DNA of 64,000 bases. It comes from Muribaculaceae bacterium. GTDB lineage: Bacteria; Bacteroidota; Bacteroidia; Bacteroidales; Muribaculaceae. The stretch covers positions 1 through 64,000 of the forward strand of contig JAFLTS010000005.1 of NCBI GenBank assembly GCA_022509185.1, in the 5' to 3' direction. The translations under genes were made by a program, and so were the position numbers. The notes under the pieces were generated by a model. That model worked only from the letters and a program-made list of their open reading frames with translations, had not been told where the DNA came from and made no database searches. This document shows positions 7,565 through 16,766 of this stretch, piece after piece (the first letter of the stretch is position 1; each line of letters starts with the position of its first letter).

Positions 7565-9430
7565 ATGAGCAAAAAGAAACTATCTATATTTATGGCAGCG
7601 ATGATGTTTCTGTCGGGAGCATCTTTCATGTCTTGTTCCAAGGATTCTCCGGATATGCCGGAAGATACTGAAACTCCGGATAAACCGGACACTCCGGAAA
7701 ATCCGGACGAAGGAGAGGGTGAAGAGAGCGGAGATCTGCCTTCTTCCGAAGATCTTGAAGACAACACAGTAGCCATCGTTTATAACGAGGAGGGAGCTTC
7801 AGTTGTCGTGGCAACAAATATGGAAGGATATATTTCAGCCTCATTAGAAGGATCTCATGTAACACTTTCCCAAAGTGAAAGCATAGGTGATGCGACAGGC
7901 GAAGTGACCTATATCCTTTCCGGAGAAAGTACAGACGGTTCGTTTACATTCGAGGGGAGTTATAAATCCACTCTGGTTTTAAACGGACTTAACCTAACCA
8001 GTAAAGAGGGTGCAGCGATCGACATAGAGAACGGCAAGAGAATAAAGGTGAAATTAGAAGAGGGAACCTCTAACAGTCTTGCCGACGCAGCTGACGGTAA
8101 ACAGAAGGCAAGCCTTTATTGCAAAGGACACCTTGAATTCTCAGGGAAGGGTTCCCTGACCGTAACCGGTAACACGGCACATGCGATTGGCGCCAAGGAA
8201 TATATCGAAATCAAGAACAGTGAGATCACCATAAACAAAGCTGTGAAAGACGGAATTAACTGCAACCAGTATTTCGATATGAAGAGTGGCAGCGTTACGA
8301 TTTCCGGAGTGGGTGACGACGGAATTCAGGTTTCCTATAAAGATGATACCGACAGAGATGAAGAAGATACAGGTAATCTTTCAATCCAGGGTGGTAACTT
8401 AAATATAAGTGTAACCAATGCTGCTTCGAGTGCTCTGAAAGCTGATAACGATATAATCGTTAAGGGCGGTGCCATAATAGCACAGGTGAGTGGTAACGGA
8501 ATCTGGGATAGCGAAAAATCCAAGACAAAAGCCTCGTCATGTCTTAGTGCCGATGGTAATGTAGAGATTTCGGAAGGTAGTCTTGTACTTACGTCTACGG
8601 GAAGCGGAGGCAAAGGTATCAACTGCGATAACGAATTCAATATGGAAGGTGGAGAGGTAGTGATAATAACCACAGGCGGCATGCTTGTATACACCGATGG
8701 AAGCCTGAACCACAATTATACCGGCAATACCGACCGCATAGACAGTGATTACAAGTCAGCACCAAAAGGAGTGAAAGCGGACGGCAATGTGAATATCCGT
8801 GACGGCTTTATTTCTGTTTCGACAGCAGGTAACGGTGGCGAGGGTATAGAAAGTAAGGAAGAACTGACAGTGTCAGGAGGTACTGTAGTAATAAGAGCCA
8901 AAGATGACGGTATCAATTCATCGGGAAACATGTATATCAAAGGAGGTCAACTTGATGTGCTTTCCGCATCGAACGACGGATTGGATTCCAACAAAAATAT
9001 CTATATCCAGCGAGGAGAAGTAATGGCATTCGGCGCTTCATCTCCCGAATGCGGACTAGACGCTGCTGAAGGCTATAACGTTTATATCACGGGAGGAAAA
9101 GTGCTGGCAGCCGGAGGAGGAAATTCCGTCCCTTCCTCCACCTATGACAATGCACAGGCTTATGTAATAACTAACCTTAGTCTCACGGCTGACAGTTCTG
9201 TTACAATAGGGGAAGGTAGCGAAACATATTTTACTTTCAAGATTCCTTCCGACTACAAGATGGGTTCTTCCGATATGGGAGGCGGTCGCCCCGGAAGCAA
9301 CAATGGTAATGCATCAGTACTGATAAGTGTACCACAACTCGTTAACGGTAACAGCTATACGGTGAAATCAGGTGAAACTTCCACAACTGCAACCGCACGC
9401 ACATCCGGAGGGTCTTCAGGTCCGAGATAA
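7565..9430 (+). CDS. Carbohydrate-binding beta-helix lipoprotein (Cthe_2159/DUF4353-like)
   Basis: Surface lipoprotein of 621 aa. It starts MSKKKLSIFMAAMMF with a lipobox ending at Cys24 (SFMSC), followed by a Pro/Asp/Glu-rich spacer (about residues 28-60, TPDKPDTPENPDEGE). The rest is a right-handed beta-helix-type repeat: recurring GDDGIQVS, KDGINCNQYFDMKSG, KAPKGVKADGNVNI-like, DDGINSSGNMYIKGG and NDGLDSNKNIYIQRG units. That ladder is the signature of the Cthe_2159 family, whose founding member binds cellulose-like and pectic polysaccharides. The C-terminus is Gly/Ser/Thr-rich (GGGRPGSNNGN, TSGGSSGPR). Ligand is not predictable from sequence. It has its own terminator and appears monocistronic. 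Confidence 0.8.
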   Translation: MSKKKLSIFMAAMMFLSGASFMSCSKDSPDMPEDTETPDKPDTPENPDEGEGEESGDLPSSEDLEDNTVAIVYNEEGASVVVATNMEGYISASLEGSHVTLSQSESIGDATGEVTYILSGESTDGSFTFEGSYKSTLVLNGLNLTSKEGAAIDIENGKRIKVKLEEGTSNSLADAADGKQKASLYCKGHLEFSGKGSLTVTGNTAHAIGAKEYIEIKNSEITINKAVKDGINCNQYFDMKSGSVTISGVGDDGIQVSYKDDTDRDEEDTGNLSIQGGNLNISVTNAASSALKADNDIIVKGGAIIAQVSGNGIWDSEKSKTKASSCLSADGNVEISEGSLVLTSTGSGGKGINCDNEFNMEGGEVVIITTGGMLVYTDGSLNHNYTGNTDRIDSDYKSAPKGVKADGNVNIRDGFISVSTAGNGGEGIESKEELTVSGGTVVIRAKDDGINSSGNMYIKGGQLDVLSASNDGLDSNKNIYIQRGEVMAFGASSPECGLDAAEGYNVYITGGKVLAAGGGNSVPSSTYDNAQAYVITNLSLTADSSVTIGEGSETYFTFKIPSDYKMGSSDMGGGRPGSNNGNASVLISVPQLVNGNSYTVKSGETSTTATARTSGGSSGPR

Positions 9431-9453
9431 TCGAGAGATATAAAAGAAAATAA

Positions 9454-9487
9454 AGCACTTTATGATTTTCATAAGGTGCTCTTTTTT
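9454..9487 (+). terminator. Intrinsic terminator after the beta-helix lipoprotein gene
   Basis: Stem AGCACTTTATG / CATAAGGTGCT (one G-U pair), 5-nt loop, followed by CTTTTTT. It ends transcription of the gene whose stop is at 9430. Confidence 0.85.
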
Positions 9488-9499
9488 GTATAAAAAAAT

Positions 9500-9530
9500 T
9501 TTGAAGTAATAAATCTTCATTTTATATTTG
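9500..9530 (+). promoter_or_regulatory. Bacteroidetes-type promoter, TTTG-N19-TATATTTG
   Basis: TTTG at 9500-9503 and TATATTTG at 9523-9530, 19 nt apart, match the primary sigma consensus of this phylum. Transcription would start near 9535, about 335 nt before the AAA+ gene. Confidence 0.65.
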
Positions 9531-9535
9531 CAAGG

Positions 9536-9574
9536 TAGAAAGGCGATTTCCTCAGAGAAATGCGTTTTCTACCG
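9536..9574 (+). other. Hairpin at the predicted 5' end of the AAA+ leader
   Basis: The segment starts GGTAGAAA and ends TTTCTACC, with further imperfect pairing inside (GATTTC with GAAAT). It lies directly after the predicted start site, as a 5' stabilising hairpin or the first stem of a small RNA would. Confidence 0.5.
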
Positions 9575-9869
9575 ATACAATATTTAAACATTTCTATTTA
9601 TGCGCACACAGCATCAATTTTTTCAGTTGAATGTTTCTGCCTTTCCGGCGGAGCCATGATGATGTTGTGAAAGCGTAGTTTCACATTTTTCATAACACTG
9701 TCAAATCCTCTTACGGCCATTGGTATGCCTATACCGTAACCGCAAGGGCAGGGAGCACTATGACATATTGCTACAGAGAGAGGCTTACACCTCAGAATTT
9801 TAGTAAAGAATAATGTGAAACCAAAGATGTGCCAAAAATTTTAAATGGCATACTTTTAATATTGTATCG
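9573..9869. repeat. Segment bounded by 12-bp perfect inverted repeats
   Basis: CGATACAATATT at 9573-9584 is the exact reverse complement of AATATTGTATCG at 9858-9869, three bases before the ATG of the AAA+ gene. No gene was called in this 297-nt segment. On the minus strand it holds a stop-free run of about 60 codons (roughly 9607-9790) with a CPCGYG motif but no credible start, possibly a gene remnant. It could be a long-range leader stem or a decayed small mobile element. Confidence 0.45.
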
Positions 9870-9871
9870 AT

Positions 9872-11803
9872 ATGAAGAGAAAATCACCAATATTTGTTGA
9901 ATCAGTTTCTATTCTTCCGTTGGGAAGAAAAGAAATGAAGAAACTCAAAGGAAATTATCAGGCGTGCAGCTATGATTCGAGACGTGATATTCTGATAAAC
10001 TGTCAAACCGAGAGTATCATAGTAAGAGTAGTTATCGGGAATTCGATACCCTATAACGATGAGAAGAGAAATGTGAGGAGAAGGGTAGCCTTGCATTTGG
10101 TGAACCAAACAGAAAGGTGTCAAATGGAAACAGAAGAAAAAACTGTTTTTATGACACCTGACGATCTGTATCTGAATTTATATTTCGTAATAAATCTGAA
10201 AGAATTTTCTTTCAAGAATTACCAGACTTATAAGCTCACTATCTGTGACTCAGGTATTTCCGAGATATTAGAGGAAATATATTTCAAAGTTTTTGAAAAA
10301 CGGAAAATGGGAGATCCATGTTCCTGGTATAAGGTGGAATCAGGATGTGTGAGACCATACTGGTATAGTATCCAGGGATACAAGACCATGGATGTGGAAT
10401 CGGGAACCGACCTTAATGCGAGATTCTATCTTATCAGGAATTTCAAAACTCCCGACAACGGAATGCTTCCGGAAGTGAAAATAAAGTTGCATTTTCCGGA
10501 ATACGACAGGATTCAGGAACTATACACGGAACCCATAATCTTCAATAAAGATGACAAAAGATATTATGTGGAATTCCCATTTTTCAATAATAATGAAAAC
10601 AAGGGTGTGTATTATGCAGAGATATCGTGCATGGACCAAAAGATCGGAGGATTCGTTTTCCGGACTTATGGCAGACAGATACAGGGACAATGGACCGACG
10701 ACGGCATCTTCTGTTTCGACGAATATACACAATTGGATGCCCAACATATGTTTGAAAGGTTAATGAAAATTGAAGAGAACCGGGAAGACTCGGATTTTAA
10801 AACAGATTATGATTCCTCACAGAATAAGTGGGACAAAACCTTTATAGATTTCATGACAAGTCTCAACGGTAATGATGAAAATGATGAGGAGATTGAGGAG
10901 AAAGAGAATGAAGAGAATGAAGAGAATGAAGAGGATAAGGAGCCGGAGTCACTTGAACTTACATTAGAAGAGATGACTGGTCTTTATCAGGTGAAAGAAA
11001 AACTAAACTTATATGAGAAGGTTATAAGGTTTAACAAGAAAAGGATGGAACAAGGCTTGCCGGTGTATCGTCTGCCTCTCCATTCAATGTTTATGGGCTC
11101 ACCGGGAACAGGCAAGACTACAGTAGCCAAGCTTATAGGGAATATGCTTAAAGATCTAGGTTTCTTATCAAGCGGTCATGTAGTGGTAAGAGAGCGTTCC
11201 ACACTTACAGGTACGACTTATGGGAGTGAAGAGGAGAAGACCCGTAAGGCGATAGAAGAAGCACAGGGAGGAATCCTTTTCATTGATGAGGCTTATCAGC
11301 TTTACCAGCCAAAGGATCCCCGAGATCCCGGAAAATTTGTAATTGAAACCTTGTTAACGGCCTTATCGGATCCGGAAATGAATGACTGGATGCTGATACT
11401 GGCGGGTTATCCGGAAGAAATGAAAAGAATGTTTGACATGAATCCGGGTTTCAAATCAAGGATACCTGAATCGAACATTTATCTTTTTGAAGATTTCTCT
11501 GAAGAGGAACTGATGGATATAGCCGAGAACTATTTCGCAAAGTATAAGTTTACATTGTCGAACGAAGCACGGGCAAGCCTACAGGAAAGACTTAAGAGTG
11601 ATTATGAGCACAGGGAAAAGAATTTCGGTAACGCACGGCATGTGATGAACCTTATTCAGACAGAAATATTCCCTGCCATGGCGAGAAGGGTGTCGGAAAA
11701 GGGAACCTGGGATCTGACTTCGCTAACCAAAATAGAGGCAACCGATGTACCTAAGAGTATCTTCAATAAAAAAGAGGAGAGAAAAAGGATAGGCTTCTTC
11801 TGA
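9872..11803 (+). CDS. AAA+ ATPase (CbbX/SpoVK-like) with a novel N-terminal region
   Basis: Protein of 643 aa. Residues 1-335 form a beta-rich region of no family I recognise, rich in aromatic strands (YWYSIQGYKTM, GGFVFRTYGRQIQGQW). Residues 335-358 are a very acidic Glu/Asn linker. The C-terminal half is a CbbX-type AAA+ module: Walker A GSPGTGKT at 409-416, Walker B ILFIDEA at 468-474, a likely Arg finger near GFKSRI (526-531) and sensor-2-like GNARHV at 586-591. Such ATPases remodel partner proteins, but no partner is evident nearby. No signal peptide, so cytoplasmic. The ATG at 9872 abuts the inverted repeat ending at 9869. It is followed by its own gap before putA's promoter, so probably monocistronic. 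Confidence 0.8.
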   Translation: MKRKSPIFVESVSILPLGRKEMKKLKGNYQACSYDSRRDILINCQTESIIVRVVIGNSIPYNDEKRNVRRRVALHLVNQTERCQMETEEKTVFMTPDDLYLNLYFVINLKEFSFKNYQTYKLTICDSGISEILEEIYFKVFEKRKMGDPCSWYKVESGCVRPYWYSIQGYKTMDVESGTDLNARFYLIRNFKTPDNGMLPEVKIKLHFPEYDRIQELYTEPIIFNKDDKRYYVEFPFFNNNENKGVYYAEISCMDQKIGGFVFRTYGRQIQGQWTDDGIFCFDEYTQLDAQHMFERLMKIEENREDSDFKTDYDSSQNKWDKTFIDFMTSLNGNDENDEEIEEKENEENEENEEDKEPESLELTLEEMTGLYQVKEKLNLYEKVIRFNKKRMEQGLPVYRLPLHSMFMGSPGTGKTTVAKLIGNMLKDLGFLSSGHVVVRERSTLTGTTYGSEEEKTRKAIEEAQGGILFIDEAYQLYQPKDPRDPGKFVIETLLTALSDPEMNDWMLILAGYPEEMKRMFDMNPGFKSRIPESNIYLFEDFSEEELMDIAENYFAKYKFTLSNEARASLQERLKSDYEHREKNFGNARHVMNLIQTEIFPAMARRVSEKGTWDLTSLTKIEATDVPKSIFNKKEERKRIGFF

Positions 11804-11839
11804 AAGCCCAGTCTAATTCCAATATTTAAGGTTGGTTTC

Positions 11840-11871
11840 TTTGTGTGTAGTGATTTTTTAAATTACCTTTG
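11840..11871 (+). promoter_or_regulatory. putA promoter, TTTG-N20-TACCTTTG
   Basis: TTTG at 11840-11843 and TACCTTTG at 11864-11871 with 20 nt between them; the start codon follows 35 nt later. Confidence 0.75.
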
Positions 11872-11906
11872 TCAACACAAGAAACTAACCTTAGAAACTA
11901 ATCAAT

Positions 11907-14900
11907 ATGACTCAAGAAAAGATGCCCACGATAGAAGATGTGTTTTCGTGGATGAGAAAGCTTTATGATGAAAGCTATTCCGGACTGACCAAACTTGAGA
12001 AGGGAGAACAACATATGTATGGCACGATGGTGACCACTCCCAATGATAAGAAATTCATGGTGAGGATGCTTGATGAAACCAGCCAGGTTAGAGACAACAA
12101 GAAACTCGCCGGAAGAGTTAAAGATCTGATAGACCAATACGGTATACCAAAATTTTTAGGACCACGCGACCGTATGCTCTTTAAGATGTATCAGCAGTTT
12201 GCTTATATGTCGCCATTCAACAGAGTAGCGGTACCAATCATAAAATGGAGACTTCACAGAGACACTTCAAGAGTGATTATAGATGCAGCCAGACCCAGGC
12301 TTACCAAACACCTGGCAACGAGGTTTGACCAGAATATCGGCCAGAATGTAAACCTTCTTGGTGAGGTGGTGCTCGGAGACGGCGAGGCCGACAAGAGATA
12401 TTATTCATATTTAGAGGCTCTCAAAGAACCGGACATCAATTATATCTCAGTGAAAATATCGGGAATCTATGCACAGACACATGCATTGAACTATAAAGAG
12501 AATTTCCCGGAACTCGTGAGAAGAATGTCGGAACTCTATCAGGCAGCCATTGACAATCCGTACACCGATTCAAACGGTGTGAAGAGGCCCAAGTTCATCA
12601 ATCTGGACATGGAGGAATATAAAGACGCTCATCTCACAATGCGTCTTTTCAAGGAGGTATTGTCAAAGCCAGAATTCAAAAATTACGAAGCAGGAATCGT
12701 GGTTCAGTCTTATTTGCCGGATGCATGGGATTTCCAGACAGAGCTACTTGAATTTGCAAAGAAAAGAGTGGCAGAAGGTGGAAGTCCTATAAAGATGAGA
12801 ATTGTGAAGGGCTGTAACCTTGATATGGAGAATATCGTAAGCGATATGAGAGGCTGGCCAAATCCGGTATTGCCTAACAAGACCGATGTAGATGCCAATT
12901 ATCTCAAGATTATCGAAAGGGGGTTAAAGCCGGAGAATGCCAAGGTGCTTCATATCGGTATGGCTTCCCATAATCTCTTTACCATATCTTATGCATATCT
13001 GCTTACCGAGATGTATGGTACTCCCAAAGACACCTTCTGTTTCGAAATGCTTGAAGGTATGGCCAACCATATATGGAGAGCCCAGAAAAAATTGGGAAAC
13101 CATGTGATACTATATACACCTGTGGTGAAAAGGGAACACTTCCTCAATGCAATTTCCTATCTTGTGAGGAGAATGGACGAAAACACCGCACCTGACAATT
13201 TCCTTACCCATTCTTTCTCCCTGAAACCGGATACAAAGGAGTGGAAACTTCTGCAGCAACAGTTTATAGACGCTTATAACCGCAAGGATAAAGTTTCGCA
13301 TACACCCACCAGAGACCAAGACCGAAACAAGCCTTATAAAGGTCAGGAACCTCAGGATGAAATGATAAATGAACCTGACACTGATTTCGATCGTGAAGTA
13401 AACCAGAAATGGGTGGATAAGACATTTGCCAAATGGAAAAGTGACGGTAAGCTTACCGGAGAAAAATCAGGCTGGGGAGAATGGAAGCCGGGAGATATAC
13501 TTCCGACCCAAATTGGTGACAAGTTAGTATATAATGAAGATGTAGTAAAATATTACGACCGTTCACAACCGGGTGATGTACTTGTGTGTGAAATGTCGAG
13601 AGCTGATAAAGAACAGACCAAGGAAATAATATCTATAGCTGAGAAAGATCCTTCAGGCTGGAGAAATACGACTGTCGAGGAACGTCATAAAATCATGTAT
13701 AAGGCAGCCAATATCTTAGGAGAGATGCGTGGTGACCTTAACGGATGTATGTGCGCCATCACAGGAAAAACAGTGGAGGAAGCAGACGTTGAGGTGTCAG
13801 AAGCGGTGGATTATGCACGATTCTATACTACAACTATGAAAAAGATAGCTGCCTTGGAAGATATCAACCTTAAGGCCAAGGGAACCGTTCTTGTTCTTTC
13901 GCCATGGAACTTCCCGTGTGCAATACCTTGCGGAGGAGTAGTGGCAGCCTTGGCATCAGGAAATACGTGCATACTTAAACCGGCTACAGTAGCGGCTCCC
14001 GTGGCGTGGCTATTCGCAAAAGCATTCTGGGATGCCGGAGTGCCAAAGGATGCGCTTCAGGTTGTAATAACCGACAGAGAGGCAACTCCGTTGCTGACCT
14101 CAGAACCGGCTATCAAACATATTATCCTGACCGGAGGAACTGAGACAGCCCAAAAGATTGCTCATGATAATCCGAGGAAACCGCTTTCAGCTGAAACCGG
14201 AGGTAAAAATGTAATGATTCTGAGTGCAAAGGGTGACCGTGACCATGCAATCATGAATGCATGCCGTTCTGCATTCGGAAACGCCGGACAGAAATGTTCC
14301 GCATGTTCAGTACTTCTTGTTGAAAGATCGGTATATGACAATCCCGAATTTAAAGAAAAACTTAAGGATTGTGCCACTTCATTGAAAGTAGGAGGCGTAT
14401 GGAATGCCGGGAATATAGTAGGTCCCATGATTACCAACAAGAATGAGAAACTTGAAAAGGCCTTTGAACTTGAACAGGGTGAGGAGTGGCTTGTAGCACC
14501 GGAATTTCTTGATGAAAAGAAATTTATCCTTAAGCCTACAATAAAATATGGTGTTAAACCAGATTCTTATACTTTCCGCACCGAATTGTTTGCTCCGCTT
14601 CTGGCAGTGACTCCTTATGACACCTTAGAAGAGGCTGTGGAATTGGTTAACAGTCTCGACTACGGTTTGACTTCAGGTTTGCAGAGTCTTGACGAGCAAG
14701 AACAGAAATACTGGAAGAAACACATAAAGGCAGGTAATCTATACATCAATCGTGGAATAACCGGAGCTATAGTAAACCGTCAACCTTTCGGTGGGATGAA
14801 ACTGAGTGCATTCGGACCGGGTCTAAAAGCCGGTGGTCCGAATTACGTTACCCAATTCATGGAGATAACCGACAAACCTGATTCAAAAACAGATTACAGG

Positions 14901-15386
14901 AAATCCTATGCCGAGTGGTATGAAAAGGAATTCAAACATGCCAGAAATATCCAGCCGGGAATCCGTGGAGAACAGAATGTCTTCAGATATCTTCCATTAG
15001 AGGATGGAATGGTATTGAGACTTTTCGGAGATGAAAAACCTGAACAGGTAGAAATGGTAGAACTGGCCGCCAAGACAGTGGGAACTCCTCTCACCATATC
15101 TATGGATAAAGATCATCCCCTGGCCGGTAAGCTTAAAGGGAAAGTAAAACAGGAATCGTTGGATGAGTTCTGCAAGACCATGAAAGATTATGAGAGAGTC
15201 AGGACCATCTCGGATAAAGTTCCTGTTAAAGTTTTTGAAGCGGCAGCCGCCTGTGATAAGTATATAGCCCAGGCTCCTCCTGTAAAGAACGGAAGAATAG
15301 AATTGGCTCATTATATAAAGGAACAGTCTATCGCCAATGAATATCACCGTTACGGATCTCAGATAGAAGTTCCTGAAATTGAATAA
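11907..15386 (+). CDS. putA: Bifunctional proline dehydrogenase / P5C dehydrogenase
   Basis: Oxidises proline to glutamate in two steps: an FAD-dependent proline dehydrogenase, then an NAD-dependent glutamate-semialdehyde dehydrogenase. The N-terminal half carries a PRODH barrel (ISVKISGIYAQ, MRIVKGCNLDMEN, HIGMASHNLFTI). The C-terminal half is an aldehyde dehydrogenase: LSPWNFPCAIPCGG, general base Glu763 in ETGGKN and nucleophile Cys797 in GNAGQKCSAC. At 1159 aa it is longer than minimal PutA but has no ribbon-helix-helix DNA-binding domain at the N-terminus, so it is not expected to repress its own gene. It is followed by a C-terminal region of about 150 aa. Monocistronic between its own promoter and terminator. 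Confidence 0.93.
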   Translation: MTQEKMPTIEDVFSWMRKLYDESYSGLTKLEKGEQHMYGTMVTTPNDKKFMVRMLDETSQVRDNKKLAGRVKDLIDQYGIPKFLGPRDRMLFKMYQQFAYMSPFNRVAVPIIKWRLHRDTSRVIIDAARPRLTKHLATRFDQNIGQNVNLLGEVVLGDGEADKRYYSYLEALKEPDINYISVKISGIYAQTHALNYKENFPELVRRMSELYQAAIDNPYTDSNGVKRPKFINLDMEEYKDAHLTMRLFKEVLSKPEFKNYEAGIVVQSYLPDAWDFQTELLEFAKKRVAEGGSPIKMRIVKGCNLDMENIVSDMRGWPNPVLPNKTDVDANYLKIIERGLKPENAKVLHIGMASHNLFTISYAYLLTEMYGTPKDTFCFEMLEGMANHIWRAQKKLGNHVILYTPVVKREHFLNAISYLVRRMDENTAPDNFLTHSFSLKPDTKEWKLLQQQFIDAYNRKDKVSHTPTRDQDRNKPYKGQEPQDEMINEPDTDFDREVNQKWVDKTFAKWKSDGKLTGEKSGWGEWKPGDILPTQIGDKLVYNEDVVKYYDRSQPGDVLVCEMSRADKEQTKEIISIAEKDPSGWRNTTVEERHKIMYKAANILGEMRGDLNGCMCAITGKTVEEADVEVSEAVDYARFYTTTMKKIAALEDINLKAKGTVLVLSPWNFPCAIPCGGVVAALASGNTCILKPATVAAPVAWLFAKAFWDAGVPKDALQVVITDREATPLLTSEPAIKHIILTGGTETAQKIAHDNPRKPLSAETGGKNVMILSAKGDRDHAIMNACRSAFGNAGQKCSACSVLLVERSVYDNPEFKEKLKDCATSLKVGGVWNAGNIVGPMITNKNEKLEKAFELEQGEEWLVAPEFLDEKKFILKPTIKYGVKPDSYTFRTELFAPLLAVTPYDTLEEAVELVNSLDYGLTSGLQSLDEQEQKYWKKHIKAGNLYINRGITGAIVNRQPFGGMKLSAFGPGLKAGGPNYVTQFMEITDKPDSKTDYRKSYAEWYEKEFKHARNIQPGIRGEQNVFRYLPLEDGMVLRLFGDEKPEQVEMVELAAKTVGTPLTISMDKDHPLAGKLKGKVKQESLDEFCKTMKDYERVRTISDKVPVKVFEAAAACDKYIAQAPPVKNGRIELAHYIKEQSIANEYHRYGSQIEVPEIE

Positions 15387-15404
15387 AACCGGGAAACAAG
15401 AATG

Positions 15405-15438
15405 GAGGGATAAGGGGTAAAACTCTTTATCCCTCTTT
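15405..15438 (+). terminator. Intrinsic terminator after putA
   Basis: Arms GAGGGATAA (15405-15413) and TTATCCCTC (15427-15435) followed by TTT. Confidence 0.7.
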
Positions 15439-15465
15439 ACTTTAAACTTATTCCAATAAATTCAT

Positions 15466-15473
15466 TAATTTTG
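15466..15473 (+). promoter_or_regulatory. -7 box TAATTTTG upstream of the carboxypeptidase-D-like gene
   Basis: TAATTTTG lies 34 nt before the start codon. The -33 element is weak (TTTA at 15441-15444, 21 nt away). Confidence 0.4.
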
Positions 15474-15507
15474 AGTTATTGTGATATAACTATTCACTAA
15501 CAAATTT

Positions 15508-16755
15508 ATGAAATTCTTCAGGTCTTTAATCCTTATCGGAATCCTTATTGCAATACAGAATAATTTCCATGCATATGGATTTGATAATCTTGTGAATATT
15601 GCCGGCACTGTAAGAAACAACAAGAATAAAAAAACTATTGAGAATGTAAGTCTGAGTGTGCCGGGGAGCAATATCTCCACTGTGACAAATGCCGAAGGCG
15701 AATTTATTTTAAAAATACCGGCTTCGATGGTTAATCATGGCATCAAGGCTGAACAAATAGGATTTAAAAGTCAGTTTTTATCTGAAGATGAATATAAAGG
15801 CCGGGAAGAGATCACAATTTTCTTAGAACCGACAGAAAGGGTATTGAAAGAAGTAGTGGTATTGGGAGGTGATCCCAAAGAGATTGTAAGGACGGCAATC
15901 AAGAAAATACCGGAAAATTATTCTGACAAGGAGAATATGCTGACAGGATTTTACAGAGAAACTATACGCAAAGGAAATCGTTATGTCAGTATAAACGAAG
16001 GGTTGGTGGATGTACTTAAAAAACCTTATCGCAGTAATAGAAACACCTGGGGAGACAAGGTAAGTATTAACAAAGGAAGATCGTTGTTAAGTCAGAAGGC
16101 TTCAGATACCCTTGCGGTGAAATTGGCAGGAGGACCTTATATGCCTATAGTTTTTGATGTAGTGAAAAACGGGGATCATCTTTTCACGGAGGACGAGATG
16201 GGATATTTCGAATTCAAGATGGAAAAGGGAGCAATGATTGATGAACGGCTGCATTATACCATAAGCTTCAAACCGATTGTAGAACTTTCCTATCCATTAC
16301 ATAAGGGATTGCTTTTTATAGATGCCGAAACTATGGCTATCAGCCGGGCAGAATTTGAGCTTGATATGAAGGATAAGAATAAGGTGAGCCGTTCTATTCT
16401 TGAGAAGAAACCTGCCGGCCTTCATTTCAAACCGGAAGAGGTGTCCGGAGTGGTTACATACCGGTTTAAGGACGGAAAAACTTATCTGAATTATATAGAA
16501 TCGAAAATCAAATTCAAATGTGACTGGAAAAAGAAGCTATTCTCCACTTCATATACTACTGAAGCTGAAATGGTAATGGTAGACAGGGATGAAAATCCTG
16601 AGAAACACATAAAATTTAAGGATTCTTTCAATAAGAGAAAAATATTCTCGGATATTGTAGAAAATTATTGGGAAGAAGATTTCTGGAAGGATTATAATAT
16701 AATTGAACCTACCGAGTCGTTGGAAAAAGCTGTTGAAAAACTAAAAAAGAATTAA
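15508..16755 (+). CDS. Carboxypeptidase-D-regulatory-like envelope protein
   Basis: Exported protein of 415 aa. Signal peptide MKFFRSLILIGILIAI ending near HAYG. Residues 30-110 form a CarboxypepD_reg-like beta-sandwich (IAGTVRNN, VSLSVPGSNISTVTNAEGEF, GFKSQFLSEDEYKGR, ITIFLEPTERVLKEVVV), the same plug-like domain that precedes TonB-dependent receptors. The remainder, with TGFYRETIRKGNRYVSINEG and later strands, matches the family of Bacteroidetes periplasmic or outer-membrane proteins of unknown function that carry this domain. No receptor barrel is present. The gene ends 11 nt before prmA and likely shares its transcript. Function unknown. Confidence 0.75.
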   Translation: MKFFRSLILIGILIAIQNNFHAYGFDNLVNIAGTVRNNKNKKTIENVSLSVPGSNISTVTNAEGEFILKIPASMVNHGIKAEQIGFKSQFLSEDEYKGREEITIFLEPTERVLKEVVVLGGDPKEIVRTAIKKIPENYSDKENMLTGFYRETIRKGNRYVSINEGLVDVLKKPYRSNRNTWGDKVSINKGRSLLSQKASDTLAVKLAGGPYMPIVFDVVKNGDHLFTEDEMGYFEFKMEKGAMIDERLHYTISFKPIVELSYPLHKGLLFIDAETMAISRAEFELDMKDKNKVSRSILEKKPAGLHFKPEEVSGVVTYRFKDGKTYLNYIESKIKFKCDWKKKLFSTSYTTEAEMVMVDRDENPEKHIKFKDSFNKRKIFSDIVENYWEEDFWKDYNIIEPTESLEKAVEKLKKN

Positions 16756-16766
16756 AATAACCCCTT

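Noticed and set aside
9601..9660. Short plus-strand ORF of 19 codons in the AAA+ leader.
   Set aside because: Too short and followed at once by stops in the other frames; no evidence of translation.
246..11893. The 15-mer AAGAAACTAACCTTA occurs shortly before two start codons (246-260 and 11879-11893).
   Set aside because: In a 64-kb AT-rich window one or more repeated 15-mers are expected by chance, and the two genes are unrelated.
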